This document shows positions 43,462 through 52,310 of a stretch of 64,000 nucleotides of DNA, in pieces. The notes beneath the pieces are model-generated. The model was not told the DNA's origin and made no database searches. It worked only from the letters and a program-made list of their open reading frames with translations. The translations under genes were made by a program, and so were the position numbers. How positions within the stretch are numbered: position 1 is the first letter of the stretch; every line of letters begins with the position of its first letter. The stretch is from Prevotella sp. (lineage in GTDB: Bacteria > Bacteroidota > Bacteroidia > Bacteroidales > Bacteroidaceae), in assembly GCA_017619445.1 (NCBI GenBank), contig JAFZSI010000049.1, positions 1 through 64,000 on the forward strand. Direction: 5' to 3'.

Positions 43462-44235
43462 ATGAACATAAAACTGCATACCCCTAAGAGCTTGATGACA
43501 GGCAGTGGGATGGCCACAGCCAAGCAATTGATGTTATCGATAGTGGCCACCACCATCTCTATTGTACTTACCTTTGGCACCGCTGCTTTCTTAGAGCACA
43601 ACAAAAAGCAGGAAGCCAAGCGCGAGATGGTTATGGTGCTGCTTTATGACCTTGCAAACATCTTGGAGCAGACAGAGAAAGCCGACTCGGCACTCCGTGC
43701 TGGTTTCGAACAGCAGGTGGCTGTGGCCGCAAACCCCAAGCTGTTTGAGCAAAACCCCTTCTTCCTCATTCCTCTATTATCCGCCATTGATTTCAAATAT
43801 ACGGAAACGGTAGAGCGCATCTTCTCGTCGAACATTGAGACTATCAACACCCTTGGCAACGTGCTTTTCGCTGAGACCGTATCCGACTTTTACCGAATAC
43901 GCAAGACATACAAGGAGGAGGTGTGCAATGGTTTTATGCAGGAATATCAGCAGAAAGAAGGCATCCCACAATACGAACATGTCGTTGATGTTGACATCTG
44001 CAGCTTCATTACGATGAGTGGCATTTACTTATGTAAGATGAAGGATGATTTTGCCCAGTGCAAGCAGATGATGGATGTGAGCGACGCCGACTTAGAGGCC
44101 TTCCACCAGAAGCGCCAGGAAATGGCACAGACGGAAACAATCGACAGCATCAGCTATGTTTTGAAAGACGAAATGATACGGAACGAAAAGCGGCTGAAAG
44201 AGGCAAAGAATAAAGGAAAGAGGAGTGAGGAGTGA
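43462..44235 (+). CDS. membrane-anchored protein of unknown function
   Basis: A 257-residue protein not assigned to a family here. One membrane helix at ~23-45 (LMLSIVATTISIVLTFGTAAFLEH) is followed by a mostly helical, charged domain (KKQEAKREMVMVLLYDLANILEQTEKADSALR...), including IFSSNIETINTLGNVLFAETVSDFYRIRKTYKEEV. The pattern resembles the small 'hypothetical single-helix plus DUF6090-like' proteins of Bacteroidetes, but I cannot confirm this. The start at 43462 avoids the repeat-encoded N-terminus of the longer frame. The neighbours (thioredoxin and pfkA) do not indicate a role. Confidence 0.65.
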   Translation: MNIKLHTPKSLMTGSGMATAKQLMLSIVATTISIVLTFGTAAFLEHNKKQEAKREMVMVLLYDLANILEQTEKADSALRAGFEQQVAVAANPKLFEQNPFFLIPLLSAIDFKYTETVERIFSSNIETINTLGNVLFAETVSDFYRIRKTYKEEVCNGFMQEYQQKEGIPQYEHVVDVDICSFITMSGIYLCKMKDDFAQCKQMMDVSDADLEAFHQKRQEMAQTETIDSISYVLKDEMIRNEKRLKEAKNKGKRSEE

Positions 44236-44363
44236 GGGAATTTACAATTTGACAATTTACAATTTACAATTTCAAACACCGAACACCCAAACGACCAAAC
44301 GACCAAACGACCAAAGGGAGAGAGGAGAGAAGTGAAAATTGATAACATTTAATTACTTATACT

Positions 44364-45341
44364 ATGAGCAAAATTAAGACTATAGGCATTCTGACGTCGG
44401 GCGGCGATGCTCCCGGCATGAATGCGGCCATCCGTGCGGTGACGCGCGCAGGAATTTTCAACGGTTTCAACATCAAGGGCATTTACCGTGGTTATGACGG
44501 GCTGATTAAGGGTGAGGTAAAGAGCTTCACCACCGAGGATGTGAGTGGCATCATCACCCGTGGCGGCACCATTCTGAAAACTGCCCGAAGCAAGGAATTC
44601 GCTACCCTCGAGGGTATGCAGAAGGCATACGAGACGTGCAGGAAGGAGGAGATTGACGCTCTTGTGGTCATTGGCGGTAACGGTTCGTTGACGGGCGCGC
44701 GTGACTTTGGCATGGAGTTCGATTTTCCTGTCATCGGTCTGCCAGGTACTATTGACAACGACCTCTATGGCACCGATGCCACCATCGGATATGACACGAC
44801 GATGAACACCATTATGGAGTGTGTGGACAGAATCCGCGACACAGCCAACTCGCACGAGCGCATCTTCTTCATCGAGGTGATGGGCCGCGACGCGGGCTTC
44901 CTGGCACAGAACTGCGCCATCGCTTGTGGTGCCGAGGCCGCCATCGTTCCCGAGGAGGCGACCGATGTGGACCAGCTGGCACAGTTCATGGGCCGTGGCA
45001 TCCGCAAGTCAAAGAAGTCGTGCATCGTCATCGTCTCAGAAAGTCCCAAGTGCGGCGCACTCTACTATGCTGACCGTGTGAAACATGAGTTCCCCGAGTT
45101 TGATGTGCGCGTCTCCATTCTTGGTCATCTGCAGCGCGGCGGCAGTCCGTCGGCCCGCGACCGCATTCTGGCCAGCTGCACAGGTGTGGGAGCTGTTGAA
45201 GCCATCATGCAAGGCCAGCGCAACATCATGGTGGGCTACCGCAACAACGACATTGTCTATGTGCCCTTCACAGAGTGCATCCGCACCGATAAGCGCTTCG
45301 ACAAGCGCCTCATCACGGTGCTTAACGAGCTGAGCATTTAA
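44364..45341 (+). CDS. pfkA: ATP-dependent 6-phosphofructokinase
   Basis: A glycolytic kinase producing fructose-1,6-bisphosphate. The 325 residues show the ATP-binding start [17 protein letters not shown], the substrate-binding motif [19 protein letters not shown] with the catalytic Asp, MGRDAGFLA, and the allosteric-site region [15 protein letters not shown]. The size is that of bacterial PfkA. The GGDAPGMN sequence indicates use of ATP, because the glycine needed to accommodate ATP is kept. It is probably transcribed alone; the leader is simple-repeat sequence. Confidence 0.96.
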   Translation: MSKIKTIGILTSGGDAPGMNAAIRAVTRAGIFNGFNIKGIYRGYDGLIKGEVKSFTTEDVSGIITRGGTILKTARSKEFATLEGMQKAYETCRKEEIDALVVIGGNGSLTGARDFGMEFDFPVIGLPGTIDNDLYGTDATIGYDTTMNTIMECVDRIRDTANSHERIFFIEVMGRDAGFLAQNCAIACGAEAAIVPEEATDVDQLAQFMGRGIRKSKKSCIVIVSESPKCGALYYADRVKHEFPEFDVRVSILGHLQRGGSPSARDRILASCTGVGAVEAIMQGQRNIMVGYRNNDIVYVPFTECIRTDKRFDKRLITVLNELSI

Positions 45342-45379
45342 GACTGAACAACGAATTAAACGAATTAAACGAATGAAAA

Positions 45380-45435
45380 ATGAAAAGGAGTAAAGGAGAA
45401 AAGTAATAAAGGAGTAGAGGAGAAAAGGAGATAAA
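45380..45435 (+). repeat. GGAGTAAAGGAGAAAAG repeat after pfkA
   Basis: A tract of the same purine-rich family as 8457-8505, immediately upstream of a -7 box. Confidence 0.65.
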
Positions 45436-45452
45436 AAGTTCAAAGTTCAAAG

Positions 45453-45460
45453 TAATTTTG
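45453..45460 (+). promoter_or_regulatory. -7 box (TAATTTTG) of the DUF3943 gene
   Basis: A perfect TAnnTTTG match 11 bp before the ATG at 45472, which would give a very short leader. No -33 match. Confidence 0.4.
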
Positions 45461-45471
45461 CATCATGCATT

Positions 45472-47856
45472 ATGAAGAATCTCAAACTACTGTTAGCTGC
45501 CTCTGCGTTGATGGCAGTCGCGACGGCTTCGGCCCAGCATGGCATTGCCATCGATTTCGGGAGGAACCATAAGGAGGACACTACCCATGTGACCAACCTC
45601 AGCATAGGTGTGACCAGCCACACCGACTCGCTGAAAGGCATACAGGTCAACATGTTGTCGAATTATGCCTGGGGTGTGAAGGGACTCCAGTTTTCGGGCT
45701 TCTCCAACATTTCATCGTCGCCCTTGCGGGGTGTGCAGCTCAGCGGTGTCACCAACATCTCGATGGGTGTGGAGCGGGGCCTTCAGGCTGCGGGTCTGCT
45801 CAACGTCTCGTCGGGCGACATGCGAGGCATGCAGGTAAGTGCCTACAATTACGCTGACCAGCTGAACGGCTTGCAGTTTGGTGTGTTCAATGTGGCAACA
45901 TCCCACCCGAAAGGTTGGCAGGTGGGAATCCTGAACTATTCGAAGGACACGGAAGGCCGCAAGATTGGTCTGGTGAACGTGAATCCGCAGACCACCATCG
46001 ACGTGATGGCTTACGGCGGCACCAGTTCGAAGCTGAACTCCGCCGTCCGCTTCCGCAACCGCAGCACCTACAACATCATTGGTTTGGGAACGCACTATAT
46101 GGGATTCAACGAAGATTTCTCTGGTGCCATTTTCTACCGCTTGGGACAGTACATCCAGCTCACGCCGAAGTTCTCGCTCAGCGCCGACATCGGCTATTAT
46201 CACGTTGAGACTTTCAAGAAGAAAAGCGATGCGGGTCCCTCACGCCTTTTCTCCGTGCAGGCTCGTCTGAATGCCGACTACCAGCTGTCGCGCAGCCTGG
46301 GCATGTTTGCCACTGTGGGCTATGGCGACACGCGCTATTACTACCATGAGTTGAGCTACCGCCACCGCTTGCTGGCAGAGGTAGGGCTGACGTTCCGCTA
46401 CCCGCACAACATGAACCGGCAGACGGCCGTGGTACACCGGAGCGAGGACCAGGCACCCGCTGACTCGCTGATGGCACCTGGGCTGGGCAAGAAGCACCCC
46501 TGGTGGGCACTGGCACAGGTGACAGGCGTCAATGCATTCGTGCATTGCTTCGACCGCTTTGTGATGAACGCCGACTTTGCGCAGACCACTTTGCACACTT
46601 GGGGTGATAACTTCAAAAACGGTTTCGTATGGGACAACGACCAGTTTTCCACCAACCTGTTCATGCACCCTTATCATGGCAACCTCTACTTCAACTCAGC
46701 ACGCTCGCAGGGCCTCACGTTCTGGGAGTCTGCCCCCTTCGCCATGATAGGTTCCTTGGAGTGGGAGTTTCTCGGCGAACGTGAGCCACCTGCCATCAAC
46801 GACCTGATTGCCACCACCATGGGCGGCATCTGCATCGGTGAAATCACCAACCGCGTCAGCCGCATTTTCCTCGACGATTCCAAACGTGGCTGGCCGCGCT
46901 TCTGGCGCGAGTTAGGTGCCGCCGTCTTCAACCCCATGGGAGCGCTGAAGCGCCTTGCCACCGGCGACGCATGGACCGTGCGCACCAACCACTACCGCTA
47001 CCACGACTACAACCGCAACCCCGTGGAAATCTCCATCTCTGCCGGCGACCGCTATCTGGCCGACGACGGCAGCATCTTCCGTGGTGAGCAGAATCCATAT
47101 ATAAACCTCTCCATGAAATACGGAGACCCCGTGAACGAGGATGAGCACAACGCTCCCTACGACTACTTTGAGACTGAATTCATCTTGGGACTCTCCAAAA
47201 ACCAGCCCATGCTCAACCAGATTCACCTCATGGGCCGCCTGTGGAGCACACCCATGATTGAACGTAAGAACATCAGGGCAGAGTTCGGACTCTACCAGCA
47301 CTTTGACTATTTTGACTCCATGCCTGTGAAAGACGGTACCGACCTTACACCCTACCGCATCAGCGAGGCGGCGGCTTTTGGTCCTGGTGCCATCATCCAG
47401 ATGCCCGAGGTGGGCGTGCTCTCGCATTTGGAGCAGCGCATCTTCCTCAACGCCATCCTGCTCGGAGGCACCAAGAGCGACTACTATAGCTTCATCGACC
47501 GCGACTATAACATGGGCAGCGGTTTCAGCGTCAAGACAAAGACCCACATGGAGCTGCGCCACTTCGGCCGCTTTTTCCTCAACACCCATTACTACCACAT
47601 CTACACGTGGAAAGGCTATGAGCAGAAAGACTTGTCGAATCTCACGGAGGAAGACATGCTTCACCTCAATGCGCAGGGTGACAAGGGAGATGCTGCGTTG
47701 CTCGTTGTCAACCCCATCACCGAGTTCGACATCGACCGCAACTGGAGCATCATGCTCTCGGGAGCCTATTACTCCCGTCGCACCCACTACAAATACTACG
47801 ACAACGTGAAGGCAAACACCTTCGAACTGCGCCTCGGTGTCACCGTTCATCTGTAA
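45472..47856 (+). CDS. outer-membrane protein with surface repeats and DUF3943 domain
   Basis: A 794-residue exported protein (signal peptide MKNLKLLLAASALMAVATASAQ). Residues ~45-175 contain ~20-residue repeats of the form GVQLSGVTNISMGVERGLQAAG and GLQFGVFNVATSHPKGWQVGI, as in LA_2272-type surface repeats. Residues ~175-320 look like beta-barrel strands. The second half (NAFVHCFDRFVMNADFAQTT..., NGFVWDNDQFSTNLFMHPYHG, EITNRVSRIFLDD) is the DUF3943 domain. It ends LRLGVTVHL, a typical outer-membrane terminal strand. Function unknown. It is followed 58 bp later by a DUF4421 gene, probably cotranscribed. Confidence 0.8.
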   Translation: MKNLKLLLAASALMAVATASAQHGIAIDFGRNHKEDTTHVTNLSIGVTSHTDSLKGIQVNMLSNYAWGVKGLQFSGFSNISSSPLRGVQLSGVTNISMGVERGLQAAGLLNVSSGDMRGMQVSAYNYADQLNGLQFGVFNVATSHPKGWQVGILNYSKDTEGRKIGLVNVNPQTTIDVMAYGGTSSKLNSAVRFRNRSTYNIIGLGTHYMGFNEDFSGAIFYRLGQYIQLTPKFSLSADIGYYHVETFKKKSDAGPSRLFSVQARLNADYQLSRSLGMFATVGYGDTRYYYHELSYRHRLLAEVGLTFRYPHNMNRQTAVVHRSEDQAPADSLMAPGLGKKHPWWALAQVTGVNAFVHCFDRFVMNADFAQTTLHTWGDNFKNGFVWDNDQFSTNLFMHPYHGNLYFNSARSQGLTFWESAPFAMIGSLEWEFLGEREPPAINDLIATTMGGICIGEITNRVSRIFLDDSKRGWPRFWRELGAAVFNPMGALKRLATGDAWTVRTNHYRYHDYNRNPVEISISAGDRYLADDGSIFRGEQNPYINLSMKYGDPVNEDEHNAPYDYFETEFILGLSKNQPMLNQIHLMGRLWSTPMIERKNIRAEFGLYQHFDYFDSMPVKDGTDLTPYRISEAAAFGPGAIIQMPEVGVLSHLEQRIFLNAILLGGTKSDYYSFIDRDYNMGSGFSVKTKTHMELRHFGRFFLNTHYYHIYTWKGYEQKDLSNLTEEDMLHLNAQGDKGDAALLVVNPITEFDIDRNWSIMLSGAYYSRRTHYKYYDNVKANTFELRLGVTVHL

Positions 47857-47914
47857 ATAATGCATAGTGCATAAAAAATTAAAGATTATTTTTCATTCTT
47901 CATTCTTTTGTAAT

Positions 47915-48922
47915 ATGAGACAATTGACTCTACGAATACTTGCTTGCATTCTTGCGGGAGTTGCGACCATAGGTACCACAGCCCAGAACCGCGACCGGCA
48001 AATGAAGTCCAAGGTGGATAGCGTGCTTACGAAGCGCTATTACAACACGCCCTACGACACAAACTATGTTGTCCGCCCCGAGGGCAAGCTCACGCTGAAG
48101 GTGAGAGTCAATCAGACGGGCAACGACTTTCATGCAAAAGGAACGGTGAACGGCATCTACTCGAAGGCCGACCTGAAAACCAGTCACAAGACCACCATGT
48201 CCGTGGCCGGAATCTACCGTGGCATTGGTATCGGAGTGGCCGTCAACCCCGCCAAGTGGAAAGGCATATATAAAGACTATGAGTTCAACCTCAACTTCTA
48301 CAGCAGCAAACTGAGCGTCGATGCCAGCTATCAGCGTGCCACCACACTGGCGGGTGACATCAACCGCGGCGGCGAAATGCAGCAATTGCTTTCTGGCGAC
48401 GTCACGCTGAAAGTCGCCAATTTGGCGGGCTACTACACCTTCAACCATCGTCGCTTCTCCTTTCCCGCAGCCTTCACCCAGAGCTACATCCAGCTGCAGT
48501 CAGCAGGCTCATGGCTGGCGGGTGTAAGCTATCAGGGCGGTTCCATTGAGACGAACAAAGAGCTGAAAGAAAGGAATCCCAATGCACCCGATGTGCGCAT
48601 CTATATCGGCCATTTCGGCATTGGCGGAGGTTATGGCTACAACTGGGTGCTGGGCAGGAAATGGCTGCTCCATTTTTCCATGATGCCCACTTTCGTGATT
48701 TACAACCGCAACAACTTCACCGTGAACGACGAGCGAAAGAAGGCCAAGCACATGCGCTTCAACATGATTTTCAACGAGCGAGTGGCCATTGTCCGCAACT
48801 TCTCGCCCCGCTATTTTGCAGGAGCCACCCTTGCCATGAACAACTCTGTCTTCGATGACGATGTGGTGGTGGTCAATCAGAACAAATGGCGCGCCCGTGC
48901 CTTCTTCGGTATGCGCCTGTAA
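47915..48922 (+). CDS. DUF4421 family outer-membrane-type protein
   Basis: A 335-residue protein with a signal peptide (MRQLTLRILACILAGVATIGTTAQ), followed by DUF4421 sequence: KRYYNTPYDTNYVVRPEGKLTLKV, AGIYRGIGIGVAVNPAKW, YTFNHRRFSFPAAFTQSYIQ. Alternating hydrophobic strands and the terminal ...ARAFFGMRL fit an outer-membrane barrel. Function unknown. The ATG at 47915 gives the signal peptide; a longer reading frame adds 16 residues from the intergenic region. Confidence 0.8.
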   Translation: MRQLTLRILACILAGVATIGTTAQNRDRQMKSKVDSVLTKRYYNTPYDTNYVVRPEGKLTLKVRVNQTGNDFHAKGTVNGIYSKADLKTSHKTTMSVAGIYRGIGIGVAVNPAKWKGIYKDYEFNLNFYSSKLSVDASYQRATTLAGDINRGGEMQQLLSGDVTLKVANLAGYYTFNHRRFSFPAAFTQSYIQLQSAGSWLAGVSYQGGSIETNKELKERNPNAPDVRIYIGHFGIGGGYGYNWVLGRKWLLHFSMMPTFVIYNRNNFTVNDERKKAKHMRFNMIFNERVAIVRNFSPRYFAGATLAMNNSVFDDDVVVVNQNKWRARAFFGMRL

Positions 48923-49007
48923 GCGCATCCTCCCGTTCCAGGTGGATAAAGCGATGCGTTGCGGCTGACTTTTCTAAAGAATTCAACCCTAACCCATGCG
49001 CTATATA

Positions 49008-49092
49008 CAAATTCTCTAGAAAATCTGTGCGTAAACCTGCACTTTGCGTTCGTAAAGTGGCACTTTGCAATCGTAAAGTGCCACTTTATGAT
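49008..49092. repeat. array D of 21-bp modules
   Basis: A 22-bp core with TTCTCTAGAAAATCTG (49008-49029) is followed by three exact 21-bp units at 49030, 49051 and 49072. Unit 2 contains the perfect dyad AAAGTG-G-CACTTT. The array is bracketed by ATATATAC-like and CATATATG-like sequence. It lies ~440 bp upstream of nuoA. No gene is supported in 48923-49530. Confidence 0.9.
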
Positions 49093-49297
49093 TTTATCGT
49101 GCATATATGCCTAAACGAAGCCCAGTTCCATATCCTCCACAAACATTTTTGCCCAGATAACGAATAATCTTGCACTCATGCAAAGCAGACAAAAATAATG
49201 CAGCTTTTCCATTTTTGTGCACAATTTGTGCACAGAATTTTCGATTTTAACATTTTCGTTTTCTCACACAGAGGAGTTTTGGCAATGCGTTGAACAT

Positions 49298-49385
49298 TAA
49301 TTGTCGTTAATTAGTCATTAATCTGTCGTTAATTTCAATTATTCATGAATAATTAATGTGTCATTAATGGCTATTAATGTATAAT
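49298..49385. promoter_or_regulatory. AT-rich TTAAT repeat region with 18-bp palindrome upstream of nuo
   Basis: Contains several GTCRTTAAT direct repeats (TGTCGTTAAT, AGTCATTAAT, TGTCGTTAAT, TGTCATTAAT) and the perfect palindrome AATTATTCATGAATAATT at 49337-49354. It could be an operator region for the complex I operon; no known regulator motif was recognised. Confidence 0.4.
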
Positions 49386-49471
49386 AGTCTCTTTGTCTCT
49401 CTGTCGAAAAAACTCTCGGTCAAAAAACTCATTTTTTTCATAATTATGACAAAAGTTTGCAAAGATTGTTG

Positions 49472-49479
49472 TATCTTTG
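49472..49479 (+). promoter_or_regulatory. -7 box (TATCTTTG) of the nuo operon
   Basis: A perfect TAnnTTTG match 52 bp before nuoA. A TTTG lies closer than usual (12 bp upstream), so only the -7 element is called. Confidence 0.5.
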
Positions 49480-49530
49480 CAGTCTGTAAGGCTTAATGAG
49501 AGCACACAATTTATAAAACATCATATTTAA

Positions 49531-49881
49531 ATGAACTTCACACTGTTGATTACCGTCATACTGACGGCTATTACATTGGTGGCGGCGGCTTACTTGATAG
49601 CTAAGCTGATAGGACCGCGTTCGTATGCGAAGGTGAAGGGCGAACCCTATGAGTGTGGCATTCCCACACGCGGCTCGTCGTGGTTGCCTGTGAGCATTGG
49701 TTTCTATCTGTTCGCCATTCTGTTTCTCATGTTCGATGTGGAAACGGTGTTTCTGTATCCATGGGCAGTAGTAGTGAAAGAATTCGGGGCAAAGGCATTG
49801 CTGAGCATCGGGTTCTTTTTGGTTGTATTGGTATTTGGCCTTGCCTACGCTTGGCGGAAAGGAGCGTTGGAATGGAAATGA
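49531..49881 (+). CDS. nuoA: NADH-quinone oxidoreductase subunit A
   Basis: A small three-helix membrane subunit of complex I (116 residues). YAKVKGEPYECGIPT contains the conserved loop with the cysteine that contacts the quinone-channel region, followed by FLMFDVETVFLYPWAV, the most conserved NuoA motif. It is the first gene of the eleven-subunit operon, and its stop overlaps the nuoB start (ATGA). Confidence 0.96.
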   Translation: MNFTLLITVILTAITLVAAAYLIAKLIGPRSYAKVKGEPYECGIPTRGSSWLPVSIGFYLFAILFLMFDVETVFLYPWAVVVKEFGAKALLSIGFFLVVLVFGLAYAWRKGALEWK

Positions 49882-50582
49882 GACCCAAAATCAAAAGCAT
49901 TCCTTACGAGGAGTGGAAGGACAACAGCTCGCTTGAGAAACTCGTTGACGAGTTGCATGAGGGCGGCGTGAACGTGGTGACGGGCTCGTTGGACAAGCTC
50001 ATCAACTGGGGCCGTGCCAACTCGTTGTGGTCGCTGACGTTTGCCACTTCGTGCTGCGGCATTGAGTTCATGGCTTGCGGCTGCTCGCGCTACGACTTTG
50101 CGCGCTTCGGATTCGAGGTGACGCGCAACTCTCCCCGTCAGGCCGACCTCATCATGTGTGCCGGCACCATCACCCATAAGATGGCTCCTGCGCTGAAGCG
50201 TCTTTACGACGAGATGGCCGAGCCGAAATATGTGATTGCCGTTGGTGGCTGCGCCATCAGTGGCGGTCCGTTCAAGCAGAGCTACCATGTGGTGAAGGGC
50301 ATCGAGGAAATCGTGCCCGTGGATGTGTTCATCCCCGGCTGTCCGCCGCGCCCTGAAGCCATTATGTATGGCATGATGCAGTTGCAGCGCAAGGTGAAGA
50401 TTGAGAAGTTCTTCGGCGGAGCCAACCATAAGCAGACCAAGGAAGAGCGCGAGCTGGGCGTTTCGAACGGTGAGCTGACAGCCCGTCGTCTTGGCGACCG
50501 CCGCCGCGAGCCTATCGTGGTGACCGATGTGCCTGAGGATTTTGTGAAGGAGTTGAATAAAGAAAAGGAGGAGCAGGCATGA
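49878..50582 (+). CDS. nuoB: NADH-quinone oxidoreductase subunit B
   Basis: A peripheral-arm subunit (234 residues) that carries cluster N2, the last Fe-S centre before quinone. The ligand pattern is visible: TSCCGIEFMACG, MCAGT, GGCAISGG and PGCPPRPEA. The C-terminus is extended (~185-234, charged, KQTKEERELG...) beyond the usual ~170-190 residues. The start used is the ATG overlapping the nuoA stop; ATG 49872, six bases upstream, would add two residues. It overlaps nuoCD by 4 bp. Confidence 0.96.
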   Translation: MRPKIKSIPYEEWKDNSSLEKLVDELHEGGVNVVTGSLDKLINWGRANSLWSLTFATSCCGIEFMACGCSRYDFARFGFEVTRNSPRQADLIMCAGTITHKMAPALKRLYDEMAEPKYVIAVGGCAISGGPFKQSYHVVKGIEEIVPVDVFIPGCPPRPEAIMYGMMQLQRKVKIEKFFGGANHKQTKEERELGVSNGELTARRLGDRRREPIVVTDVPEDFVKELNKEKEEQA

Positions 50583-52213
50583 AGTTAGAATTCCTTTCAT
50601 TCGATTTCGACAAGTTCGCACAGGAGATGCAGAACTTGAAGGAGCAGAAGGGCTTCGACTACCTTGTTACTATTTTAGGCGAGGATTTCAGTAAGACTCC
50701 TGACTATGAGGCGGGCCAACCTGCCCTGGGATGTATCTACATTCTTGAGAACAGCGCCACCCATGAGCGTTGCGCCGTGAAAATGCTGGCCCGCACACAA
50801 GAATGCGGCGACGGCATGTCTATCAATGGTACTGGCGACACCGATGGCCAGCTGGTTGCATACATTCCTTCGGTTATAAACATTTGGAAGGTGGCCAACC
50901 TGTTGGAGCGCGAGGTCTATGACTTCTACGGCATCGTGTTCCTCGGCCATCCCGACATGCGCCGCTTGTTCCTGCGCAGCGATTTCAAGGGATTCCCCTT
51001 CCGCAAGGACTGGGAGTACAACGACGAGTATTCATTGGAGGACGACGAGGAACCCAACTATGGACTGGAGTATTTCATTGACAAGGATGGCAACCTGCAG
51101 TCGAAGCGCAACCGTCTGTTCGCCGACAATGAGTATGTCATCAATATTGGTCCGCAGCACCCGTCAACCCATGGTGTGCTCCGCTTGCAGACTGTGGTTG
51201 ACGGTGAGACGGTGAAGCGCGTTTATCCGCACTTAGGCTATATTCACCGCGGCATAGAGAAGATGTGCGAGAGCTATACCTATCCACAGACCTTGGCTTT
51301 AACCGACCGTCTTAACTATCTGAGTGCCATGATGCACCGCCATGCTTTGGTAGGTGTCATTGAGGAAGGAATGGGCGTTGAGCTTACCGACCGCATCAAG
51401 TATATCCGTACCATCATGGACGAGTTGCAGCGCTTGGATTCGCACCTGCTCTACGTGGGTTGCTGTGCCCAGGATATGGGTGCGCTCACCGCATTCCTCT
51501 ACAGTATGCGCGACCGCGAGCATGTGCTCAACTGCATGGAGGAAACCACTGGCGGACGACTGATTCAGAACTATTATAGAATAGGTGGACTGCAGGACGA
51601 CATCGACCCCAACTTCGTGAAGAACGTGAAGGACCTCGTGAAGTATATGAAGCCCATCATTCAGGAGTATGTTGATGTGTTTGGCGACAACATCATCACC
51701 CACAAGCGTTTTGAGGGCGTGGGCCCGATGAGCATGGAAGACTGCATCAGCTATGCCGTTACCGGTCCTGCCGGACGTGCGTCGGGTTGGAAGAACGACG
51801 TGCGCAAGAATCACCCCTATGCCATGTACGACAAGGTGGAGTGGGAGCAGATTACCATGACCGGCTGCGACACCATGGACCGCTACACCTGTCATATCAG
51901 GGAGATGTATCAGAGCCTGCACATCATTGAGCAGCTCATAGACAATATTCCCGAGGGCGACTTCTACGTGAAGCAGAAACCCATCATCAGGGTGCCCGAA
52001 GGTCAGTGGTACTTCTCTGTTGAGGGTGCCAGCGGCGAGTTTGGTGTCTATCTCGACTCGCGCGGCGACAAGAGTCCCTATCGTCTGAAGATGCGTCCCA
52101 TGGGCCTTTCGCTTACAGGAGCGCTCGACCCGATGCTGCGCGGACAGAAGATTGCCGACCTCGTGGCAACTGGAGCAGCCATCGACTTTGTTATTCCCGA
52201 TATCGACCGTTAG
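50579..52213 (+). CDS. nuoCD: fused NADH-quinone oxidoreductase subunits C and D
   Basis: A 544-residue fusion: NuoC (~1-150; signature EREVYDFYGIVFLGHPDMRRL) joined by an acidic linker (EYSLEDDEEPNYG) to NuoD (~180-544; NIGPQHPSTHGVLR, YPHLGYIHRGIEK, DRLNYLSAM). NuoD forms the quinone-reduction pocket next to NuoB. C-D fusions occur in E. coli and Bacteroidetes. In this operon the genes for NuoE, F and G that usually follow are absent, and nuoH comes next after a ~97-bp gap of TTGACAATTTCACAATTTG-type linker. Confidence 0.96.
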   Translation: MKLEFLSFDFDKFAQEMQNLKEQKGFDYLVTILGEDFSKTPDYEAGQPALGCIYILENSATHERCAVKMLARTQECGDGMSINGTGDTDGQLVAYIPSVINIWKVANLLEREVYDFYGIVFLGHPDMRRLFLRSDFKGFPFRKDWEYNDEYSLEDDEEPNYGLEYFIDKDGNLQSKRNRLFADNEYVINIGPQHPSTHGVLRLQTVVDGETVKRVYPHLGYIHRGIEKMCESYTYPQTLALTDRLNYLSAMMHRHALVGVIEEGMGVELTDRIKYIRTIMDELQRLDSHLLYVGCCAQDMGALTAFLYSMRDREHVLNCMEETTGGRLIQNYYRIGGLQDDIDPNFVKNVKDLVKYMKPIIQEYVDVFGDNIITHKRFEGVGPMSMEDCISYAVTGPAGRASGWKNDVRKNHPYAMYDKVEWEQITMTGCDTMDRYTCHIREMYQSLHIIEQLIDNIPEGDFYVKQKPIIRVPEGQWYFSVEGASGEFGVYLDSRGDKSPYRLKMRPMGLSLTGALDPMLRGQKIADLVATGAAIDFVIPDIDR

Positions 52214-52310
52214 AGTATTGGAATATTTGACAATTTCACAATTTGCCAATTGGTCATGTTCCGGGAAGCAATAGTGAAATGGTAAAATCGTAAAAATTGA
52301 AAATTTGAAT

